DNA of 47,546 nucleotides, taken from Flavonifractor sp. An82 (GTDB taxonomy: Bacteria; Bacillota; Clostridia; Oscillospirales; Oscillospiraceae). The position numbers and the translations under genes were made by a program. Shown one piece after another: positions 41,566 through 47,546 of this stretch (its first letter is position 1; the number at the start of each line of letters is the position of its first letter). The notes below the pieces were generated by a model, which had not been told where the DNA came from, ran no database searches, and saw only the letters and a list, made by a program, of their open reading frames with translations. Location: assembly GCF_002159265.1 (NCBI RefSeq), contig NZ_NFHG01000022.1:1-47546 (forward strand), read 5' to 3'.

Positions 41566-44500
41566 TTACTTGAAGTACTCGGCGCCGCTCTCGAAGAGGG
41601 GCTGATACTTGTCGCCGGGGATGTTGAGGGCAACGTGGTCGCCCCGCCGCTCGGAGTGGCCCATCTTGCCAAAGACCCGGCCGTCGGGGGAGAAGATACC
41701 CTCAATGGCGTACAGGGAACCGTTGGGGTTCACGTCGATGTCCATGGAGGGCACGCCCTGAGCGTCCACGTACTGGGTGGCCACCTGGCCGTTGGCCACC
41801 AGCTGGTCCAGCACCTCCTTGGGAGCCACAAAGCGGCCCTCGCCGTGGGAGATGGGGATGGTGTGGAGGTCGCCCACGTTGGATTTCAGCATCCAGGGGG
41901 AGTTGACGGAGGCCACCCGGGTGGTGACATACCGGCTCTGGTGGCGGCCGATCAGGTTGTAGGTCAGGGTGGGGCAGTTGGCGTCCATGTCCCGGATCTC
42001 ACCGTAGGGCACCAGACCCAGCTTGACCAGGGCCTGGAAGCCGTTGCAGATACCCAGCATCAGGCCGTCCCGGTTCTTCAGCAGGTCGTGGACCGCGTCG
42101 GTGATGGCTCTATTGCGGAAGAAGGAGCAGATGAACTTGGCGGAGCCGTCGGGCTCGTCGCCGCCGGAGAAGCCGCCGGGAACAAAGACGATCTGAGCCT
42201 TGCGGATGGCCCCCTCCAGGGCCACGGTGGACTGGAGGAGATCGTCGGCAGTCAGGTTGCGGATGACCACCGTCTCGGCGTCCATGCCCGCCCGCAGGCA
42301 GGCCCGCACCGAGTCAAACTCGCAGTTGGTGCCGGGGAAGACGGGGATGACCACCCGGGGCCGGGCTATCTTAGACTTGCACACGGCGGGGGAGCGCTTG
42401 TCCCAGGAGATGGCCTCCACCGGAGCGGCCTTACCCGCCCGGGTGGGGTATACGTCCTCCAGCACGCTCTCGTTGAGGGAGAGCAGCTCGTCAATGGAGG
42501 CGGAGTCGCCGTTGACGTTGACCACAGCCTCGGCGGTGGTGTGGCCGATGAGCAGCCCGCCCTGGCACTCCTGGGTGAGCTGGGCCACAATGGCGCCGGG
42601 CATGGGAGCATCCCAGTCCAGGCTGTTCTCCACGGAGGTGAAACCGATAGAGTTGCCGAAGGCCATGTTCATGACGGCCTCGCCCAGGCCGTTCTCCACG
42701 GCCCAGGCCGCCTCCACCTTGCCCTCCTGATGGAGGGCGTGGAGGGTCTTCCAGGCGGACTTGCTGTCCTCAGAGGCAAAGAGATACACCGGCTTGCCCG
42801 CCGTCTTGAACTCGGGGGAGAGCACCTCACCGGCCTTCACCGGGGCGATGGCGAAGGAGATGAGGGTGGGAGGCACATCCAGGTCCAGGAAGGAGCCGGA
42901 CATGGAGTCCTTGCCGCCGATGGCCGCGCATCCCAGCTCCAGCTGGGCATCCAGGGCGCCCAGCAGGGCGGCGAAGGGCTTGCCCCACCGCTGGGGCTCG
43001 GTGCGCAGCTTCTCAAAGAACTCCTGGAGGGTCAGGTAGGCCTTCTCATAGTCTGCGCCCGCCGCCACCAGCTTGGCCACTGAGGTGTACACCGCGCTGT
43101 GGGCGCCGGCGTAGGGGTGGTTGGACAGCTGGTCGGGGTCGCAGCCCCAGGCCATGACGCTGGCCTGGTCGGTCTCCTGGTTGGGCTCCACGGGGAAGAG
43201 GGCGGCCATGGCCTGGGCGGGAGTGCGCTGGCTCTTGCCGCCGAAGGGCATGAGCACGCTGCCCGCGCCGATGGAGCCGTCGAACCGCTCGGTGAGGCCC
43301 CGGCGGGAGGCGGACTTCAGGCTGGCAGCCATCTCCCGCAGGGTGCGGAACTTCTTGTCGCTCTCGGGGGCGGCGGCCTTTTTGTCCACCTGGACGCAGG
43401 CGTGCTTCACCGCGCCGTTGGTGTTGAGGAAGGCGCGGGACAGGTTGGCTACGGTCTGGCCCCGCCAGGTCATGACCATGCGGGGGCTCTGGGTGACGGT
43501 GGCCACCTGGTAGGCCTCCAGGTTTTCGGAGGCGGCAAAGTCCATCAGGGTCTGGGCGTCCTCGGGGGCCACCACCACCGCCATACGCTCCTGGGACTCG
43601 GAGATGGCCAGCTCGGTGCCGTCCAGGCCGTCGTACTTCTTGCGGACGGCGTCCAGGTCGATGGACAGGCCGTCGGCCAGCTCGCCGATGGCCACGGACA
43701 CGCCGCCGGCGCCGAAGTCGTTGCACCGCTTGATGAGGCGGGTGACGCTGGGGTTGCGGAAGAGCCGCTGGAGCTTGCGCTCCTCGGGGGCGTTGCCCTT
43801 CTGGACCTCGGAGGCCATGGTGTCCAGGGAGGCCAGGTTGTGGCTCTTGGAGGAGCCGGTGGCGCCGCCGATGCCGTCACGGCCGGTACGGCCGCCCAGC
43901 AGGATGACCACGTCGCCGGGGGCGGGGGTCTCACGGCGGACATGGTCGGCGGGCGCGGCGCCCACCACCGCGCCGCACTCCAGGTGCTTGGCGATGTAGC
44001 CCTCGTGGTAGAGCTCGGCCACATGGCCGGTGGCCAGGCCGATCTGGTTGCCGTAGGAGGAGTAGCCGGCGGCGGCGGTCTGGGCGATCTTGCGCTGGGG
44101 CAGCTTGCCCTCCAGAGTCTCATTCACCGGCACCCGGGGATCGCCGCAGCCGGTGAGGCGCATGGCCTGATGGACATACACACGGCCGGACAGGGGGTCC
44201 CGGATGCAGCCGCCGATACAGGTGGCGGCGCCGCCGAAGGGCTCGATCTCGGTGGGGTGGTTGTGGGTCTCGTTCTTGAACATGAGCAGCCAGTCCTGCT
44301 CCCTGCCGTCCACCGTGGCGGGGACGTGGATGGAGCAGGCGTTGATCTCCTCGCTCTGGTCCAGCTCGGGCAGCAGGCCCCGCTTCTTCAGGGTCTTGGC
44401 GCCGATGGTGGCGATGTCCATGAGGGTCTGGGGCCGCTTTGCAGCTTTCTCCTCGCCGTACACCTCCACTCGGGCGGCCAGGTAGCGGTCATAGGCCGCC

Positions 44501-45237
44501 TTGACAGCGGGGTCGGTGATATCCACGCTGTCCAGATGGGTGGAGAAGGTGGTGTGGCGGCAGTGGTCGGACCAGTAGGTGTCCACCACCCGCACCTCAG
44601 TGAGGGTGGGGTCCCGCTTCTCTTCATCCCGGAAATAGGCCTGAAGGAAGGTCAGGTCGGCCAGGTCCATTGCCAGGCCGTACTGGTTGAGCAGGCTCTC
44701 CAGGCCCGCCTGATCCAGCGTGCAAAAGCCCTCCAGCACCGCCACGTCAGCGGGCTCGGGATACTGCTGGAGCAGGGTGGCGGGCTTGTCCAGTAGAGCC
44801 TGCCGGCTCTCCACCGGGTTGATCAGGTAGCCCTTGGCCTTATCCAGGTCGGCCCCGGACAACTGGCCGGAGAGCACATAGACGGTGGCGGAGCGGACGG
44901 TGGGCCGCTCGCCGCCGGTGAGCATCTGGATGCACTGGGCGCAGGAGTCGGCCCGCTGGTCGTACTGGCCCGGCAGGGCCTCCACCGCCAGCAGGGCGCC
45001 CTCCGCCTCGGGCATGGTCTCGTCCCACAGCTGATCCACCTGAGGCTCGGACAGGATGGTGGTGCGGGCGGCCTCATAGGCGCTCTGCTCCACACCCTCC
45101 ACGTCGTAGCGGCGGATGACCCGCACGCCGGTGAGCCCGCTGAGCCCCAGGGTGCCCTTCAGCTCTCCCAGCAGGTGGCCGGCCTCCACATCGAAGCCCG
45201 GCTTTTTCTCCACAAAACAGCGAAATACCTTCCCCAT
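41566..45237 (-). CDS. purL: Phosphoribosylformylglycinamidine synthase, long single-chain form
   Basis: Fourth step of purine synthesis: FGAR plus glutamine and ATP give FGAM. The 1223-residue protein is the fused form: an N-terminal PurS-like part, linker, two AIR-synthase-like domains (VDTYWSDHCRHTTF, MFKNETHNHPTEIEPFGGAATCIGG, GAGGVSVAIGELADGL), and a C-terminal glutamine amidotransferase domain with PVFPGTNCEFDS, the nucleophile in LMLGICNGFQAL and the histidine in PISHGEGRF. The ATG has a GGGAGG site 7 bases away. No other pur gene is in the window. Confidence 0.96.
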   Translation of the reverse strand: MGKVFRCFVEKKPGFDVEAGHLLGELKGTLGLSGLTGVRVIRRYDVEGVEQSAYEAARTTILSEPQVDQLWDETMPEAEGALLAVEALPGQYDQRADSCAQCIQMLTGGERPTVRSATVYVLSGQLSGADLDKAKGYLINPVESRQALLDKPATLLQQYPEPADVAVLEGFCTLDQAGLESLLNQYGLAMDLADLTFLQAYFRDEEKRDPTLTEVRVVDTYWSDHCRHTTFSTHLDSVDITDPAVKAAYDRYLAARVEVYGEEKAAKRPQTLMDIATIGAKTLKKRGLLPELDQSEEINACSIHVPATVDGREQDWLLMFKNETHNHPTEIEPFGGAATCIGGCIRDPLSGRVYVHQAMRLTGCGDPRVPVNETLEGKLPQRKIAQTAAAGYSSYGNQIGLATGHVAELYHEGYIAKHLECGAVVGAAPADHVRRETPAPGDVVILLGGRTGRDGIGGATGSSKSHNLASLDTMASEVQKGNAPEERKLQRLFRNPSVTRLIKRCNDFGAGGVSVAIGELADGLSIDLDAVRKKYDGLDGTELAISESQERMAVVVAPEDAQTLMDFAASENLEAYQVATVTQSPRMVMTWRGQTVANLSRAFLNTNGAVKHACVQVDKKAAAPESDKKFRTLREMAASLKSASRRGLTERFDGSIGAGSVLMPFGGKSQRTPAQAMAALFPVEPNQETDQASVMAWGCDPDQLSNHPYAGAHSAVYTSVAKLVAAGADYEKAYLTLQEFFEKLRTEPQRWGKPFAALLGALDAQLELGCAAIGGKDSMSGSFLDLDVPPTLISFAIAPVKAGEVLSPEFKTAGKPVYLFASEDSKSAWKTLHALHQEGKVEAAWAVENGLGEAVMNMAFGNSIGFTSVENSLDWDAPMPGAIVAQLTQECQGGLLIGHTTAEAVVNVNGDSASIDELLSLNESVLEDVYPTRAGKAAPVEAISWDKRSPAVCKSKIARPRVVIPVFPGTNCEFDSVRACLRAGMDAETVVIRNLTADDLLQSTVALEGAIRKAQIVFVPGGFSGGDEPDGSAKFICSFFRNRAITDAVHDLLKNRDGLMLGICNGFQALVKLGLVPYGEIRDMDANCPTLTYNLIGRHQSRYVTTRVASVNSPWMLKSNVGDLHTIPISHGEGRFVAPKEVLDQLVANGQVATQYVDAQGVPSMDIDVNPNGSLYAIEGIFSPDGRVFGKMGHSERRGDHVALNIPGDKYQPLFESGAEYFK

Positions 45238-45365
45238 AAGTTACCTCCCTTAAATTGCCCCGCGGATGGAGTGACCTCCATCCTGCCCCGCGGGTGCCGC
45301 CGTACAGCGGACGGCGCGCTTTTGACCCGGTCAGCGCGTCTTTCCGCTCTGCCGGGTGGTTCTCA
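45238..45365 (-). promoter_or_regulatory. Structured purL leader
   Basis: The GC-rich leader of about 128 bases contains ACCCGG/CCGGGT, and an ATGGAG/CTCCAT hairpin (45266-45281) flanked by direct repeats GCCCCGCGG (45259-45267 and 45286-45294), just ahead of the ribosome site. I cannot match it to a known purine or ZTP riboswitch by eye. A reading frame starting in the leader runs out of frame into purL and shows no family. Confidence 0.4.
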
Positions 45366-45371
45366 CCCATA

Positions 45372-45401
45372 ACTATAGCACGGCGGCGCTGGCGGCGGCA
45401 A
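45372..45401 (-). promoter_or_regulatory. Candidate promoter of purL
   Basis: TTGCCG and TATAGT with an 18-base spacer and a TGC extended -10 on the minus strand. Confidence 0.45.
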
Positions 45402-45443
45402 CCCAAAATCAGCCTGCGGCGGGGCTTTTGGGAAAATTGCCGC

Positions 45444-45475
45444 AAAAAGGCCCTGCCGCGGTACGCGGCAGGGCC
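45444..45475 (-). terminator. Intrinsic terminator after the RsiV-like gene
   Basis: GGCCCTGCCGCG and CGCGGCAGGGCC form a 12-bp stem with a 3-base loop followed by TTTTT on the minus strand. Confidence 0.9.
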
Positions 45476-45492
45476 TATATTGTCCTGTTTTC

Positions 45493-46350
45493 TTATCCGT
45501 TGGGCAGGGGGATGGTGAATTCCTGCACCCCCATGAAGCCGGGGGCAATCTCGTACTTCTCAAAGAGGACCACCACATTCTTGTCGGCGTCCAGGTAGAA
45601 GGTCTGGTCGCCGGAGATGGAGGTGAAGCCCCCCTCCCCCTGGAGGAAGAAGATGTTGTCCGGGTCCTGGCTGCGGCGGGCGATCTCCTCAGAGATGGCG
45701 GCATTGGCGATCTCCTTGTAGTCGGGGCCCAGCAGGTCCTTCAGGGTAACCTCCCGGCCGGCCGTCAGGTCGATGTTGTAGGCATAGTGCTCGGTGTAGG
45801 CGCTGGCCAGGGTCTCGGTCTTGGTGATGACAAAGGAGAGGTACTGCTGGCTCTGGCACTTGATCTCATAGTCCACGCTGATGATGATGGGCATGAAATC
45901 GTCAGGGTCGCCACCGGTGGCCACATAGGCCTCCTTGGTCTCCCTGGCCCGGTCCTCCGCCTCCTGGAGGATCTGGTCGATGCGGGTGGAGATCTCGGTG
46001 TTGATCCGCTGCTCCAGGTCGGTGTCCCCGGCCAGATCCAGGGCGGGCAGGCGCACGTCGATCAGGTGATCCCGGTCCTCCACGGTGTACTGGGTGACGG
46101 TAAACACCCGGGCCAGGTCCCCCAGCACCGGCACCTCGGCCACAGCCTGGGCAAAGGTGGGGCTGGCGTTCACCAGCAGCACAAAGCAGGCGCAGGCGGC
46201 CAGAGAGGCGGACAGGCTCCGCCGCACGGTCCGCCGGTGGGTCCGCTTGCGTTCGCCCGCCCGCAGGGCGGAGGCCACGGCAAAGTTCAGTTCCTCCGGC
46301 GGCGGGGTCTCCCGGTACTGCTGCCGGGCCTGCTCCCATAGGTCCTTCAT
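45493..46350 (-). CDS. RsiV-like anti-sigma factor (DUF3298)
   Basis: A 285-residue single-span membrane protein: cytoplasmic part 1-45 (sigma-binding), membrane helix about 47-62 (LSASLAACACFVLLVN), and an extracytoplasmic DUF3298-type domain (FSFVITKTETLASAYTEHYAYNIDL-like strand, GREVTLKDLL, TFYLDADKNVVVLFEKYEIAPGFMG). In RsiV of Bacillus the outer domain binds lysozyme and the protein is then cleaved to free sigma V. The start overlaps the sigma gene by 4 bases (ATGA). Lysozyme sensing is inferred from the family. Confidence 0.85.
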   Translation of the reverse strand: MKDLWEQARQQYRETPPPEELNFAVASALRAGERKRTHRRTVRRSLSASLAACACFVLLVNASPTFAQAVAEVPVLGDLARVFTVTQYTVEDRDHLIDVRLPALDLAGDTDLEQRINTEISTRIDQILQEAEDRARETKEAYVATGGDPDDFMPIIISVDYEIKCQSQQYLSFVITKTETLASAYTEHYAYNIDLTAGREVTLKDLLGPDYKEIANAAISEEIARRSQDPDNIFFLQGEGGFTSISGDQTFYLDADKNVVVLFEKYEIAPGFMGVQEFTIPLPNG

Positions 46351-46838
46351 GTTGCAACCTCCTCCCCCGTGAGCTCCCGCAGCCGGCGCAGGCTCTTGTA
46401 CAGGCGGGACTTCACGGTGTTCAGATTGGTCCCGGTCACCCGGGAGATCTCCTCCAGCTTCATGTCCTCAAAGAAGCGCAGGCGGATGATGGCCTGCTCC
46501 TTGGGGCCCAGGCGGTCAATGGCGGCATACAGGTCCAGCCGCTCCGCCGGGTCGCTGGCAGGGGCGGGGGAGTCGGCGTTGGAGTCCTCCAGGGACACCA
46601 GCCGCTTGCCCCGCCGGTAGTGGTTCATGCTCTCATTGAGCAGGATGCGGTAAAACCAGGTCTTCATATACTCCGGCTGACGGAGGGAATCGGATTTGGA
46701 CAGGGCCCGGACGATGCTCTCCTGCACCACATCCAGGGCAGCGTCCCGATTTTTGACATAGCTGTACGCCAGGCGGTAGAAATCCTCCTGGTGGGCCACG
46801 ATATACTCGCTCAGCTGCTGCCGGATGTTGGTGTCCAA
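46347..46838 (-). CDS. ECF sigma factor, sigma V-like
   Basis: A 163-residue sigma-70 family protein with region 2 (DFYRLAYSYVKNRDAALDVVQESIVRAL, EYMKTWFYRILLNESMNHYRR) and region 4 (LGPKEQAIIRLRFFEDMKLEEISRVTGTNLNTVKSRLYKSLRRLR). It should direct an envelope stress regulon under control of the RsiV-like protein that follows. I choose the TTG start at 46838 (MDTNIRQQL), with AAGGAG 12 bases upstream, because the sequence further up belongs to the neighbouring gene in another frame. Confidence 0.88.
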   Translation of the reverse strand: MDTNIRQQLSEYIVAHQEDFYRLAYSYVKNRDAALDVVQESIVRALSKSDSLRQPEYMKTWFYRILLNESMNHYRRGKRLVSLEDSNADSPAPASDPAERLDLYAAIDRLGPKEQAIIRLRFFEDMKLEEISRVTGTNLNTVKSRLYKSLRRLRELTGEEVAT

Positions 46839-46857
46839 AGCCGGGGTACGCTCCTTT

Positions 46858-47546
46858 TTACTGGGCCGCCGTCTGGGCCGCCTGATAGGCCTCGGGGGTG
46901 ACGGTGTGGCACATGAGATATTCCAGCCACTTCTGATACCAGGCCTTGGTATAGTGGACGCCGTCCACGGTGGCTTCGGCGGGCAGGATGCCGTTTGCAT
47001 CGCTGAGGGCGCTCTTCACGTCCACCAGCGCCACCTGGCACTCCTCCGCCAACTTGGGAAACACGCTGTTGAAGTCGGCCACCCGGTCGTTGTTCACGTA
47101 GGAGGGCTGCTTCTTCTGGGCGCAGATCTCCGGGTTGACGGGCACCAGATTCTGCAGATAGATGACGGCGTCAGGCTGGGCGGCCTTGACCTCCTCCAGG
47201 AAGGACTTGAAGGCCTTGTAAAAGCTGTCGGTGCCGGGGTAACCCAGCTCGTTGATGCCCAGGGAGATATAGATCTTCTTGTACTGGGGACCCCGCTGGA
47301 GGGCCTCCACCACGGTATACTTGCCGCCGTTCATCTCCACCACCTGGCGCTTGCTCATGTCAAAGATGTTCAGGCCCTTGTAGCAGTAGAAGGTGGCTCC
47401 CTTGATGCCGCTGTAGATCTGCAGGCCGTCGGTGCGGGAGTCGCCGATGAAGAGGGCGTCGGAGAAGTAGTCCATCTCCACCGCCTCGGACTGGGGCACC
47501 GGCTGGGTGAAGGAAAAAGCGGCCCCCTGGGTGTTGCCGGGGGTAG
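46858..47546 (-). CDS. SGNH/GDSL hydrolase family protein (partial, N-terminus outside window)
   Basis: The gene is open at the window end; 229 C-terminal codons are visible. The SGNH blocks are clear: FIGDSRTDG (nucleophile Ser), SLGINELGYP in place of GxND, and VDGVHYT with the Asp-His pair. Upstream of them a Thr/Pro/Gln-rich stretch (TPGNTQGAAFSFTQP) looks like a linker after an N-terminal signal or membrane anchor. The family acts on esters, often acetyl groups on polysaccharides. It ends 19 bases before the sigma factor gene on the same strand, so the three probably form an operon. Confidence 0.82.
   Translation of the reverse strand, partial: TPGNTQGAAFSFTQPVPQSEAVEMDYFSDALFIGDSRTDGLQIYSGIKGATFYCYKGLNIFDMSKRQVVEMNGGKYTVVEALQRGPQYKKIYISLGINELGYPGTDSFYKAFKSFLEEVKAAQPDAVIYLQNLVPVNPEICAQKKQPSYVNNDRVADFNSVFPKLAEECQVALVDVKSALSDANGILPAEATVDGVHYTKAWYQKWLEYLMCHTVTPEAYQAAQTAAQ

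Noticed and set aside
45074-45445. Reading frame starting in the purL leader
   Set aside because: It overlaps purL in another frame, has no family features and is better explained by high GC and a structured leader.
1-47546. CRISPR array, prophage, integrase, transposase or plasmid functions
   Set aside because: I looked for regularly spaced repeats, phage structural genes, recombinase motifs and replication genes and saw none; the content is ordinary chromosomal.

Overview
The window looks like a chromosomal segment of a high-GC, low-complexity-free Clostridia genome, most likely Oscillospiraceae (Flavonifractor, Intestinimonas or Lawsonibacter-like). This is inferred from strong GGAGG ribosome binding sites, TTGACA/TATAAT promoters with 17 bp spacers, the Gls24-FakA, DUF1836-DegV, BlaI-M56, SigV-RsiV and YedF-DUF3343 pairs, and GC-rich codons with ATG, GTG and TTG starts. 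I see no rRNA, tRNA, CRISPR array, phage or insertion-sequence transposase.

Left part (1-11.2 kb, all minus strand): an oligopeptide ABC transporter operon (oppB-C-D-F, no binding protein in the window), two acyltransferase-fold genes separated by a 222-bp duplication/insertion, a small PspC protein, a DEAD-box helicase, and a polar amino-acid ABC transporter with a terminator between binding protein and permease. From 11.4 to 22.9 kb strands alternate: DUF1836-DegV-PrmA; a small ribbon-helix-helix gene divergent from an unknown gene; Gls24-FakA divergent from a 62-residue membrane protein; an ABC exporter with a PPP-type phosphatase; a secreted SLH protein with a cysteine-peptidase-like domain; and a membrane-bound XRE regulator. 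DegV (a FakB-type fatty-acid binder) and FakA are both present, about 2 kb apart, and probably act in the same fatty-acid kinase system.

Middle (23-32 kb): an acetyltransferase gene with its own consensus promoter, a 20-codon leader peptide and a terminator ahead of the gene, which is the layout of ribosome-controlled attenuation; an AEC transporter, a DUF3298-like lipoprotein, the rRNA methyltransferase RlmD, a BlaI/M56 regulatory pair whose M56 protein appears internally deleted, a DUF1847 protein that also appears internally deleted, an NTF2-GGDEF protein, and a MATE exporter.

Right part (32-47.5 kb): rpsO-pnp with a long intergenic hairpin, ftsH, an FHA-FtsW fusion with a class B penicillin-binding protein, the selenium-associated yedF-DUF3343 pair, purL, and a sigma-V/RsiV envelope stress pair next to an SGNH hydrolase cut by the window end. 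Between ftsW and yedF lie two back-to-back cloverleaf-like inverted-repeat structures (40239-40498), each an outer stem enclosing three hairpins. They sit just downstream of a candidate ftsW promoter and are the most unusual non-coding feature here.
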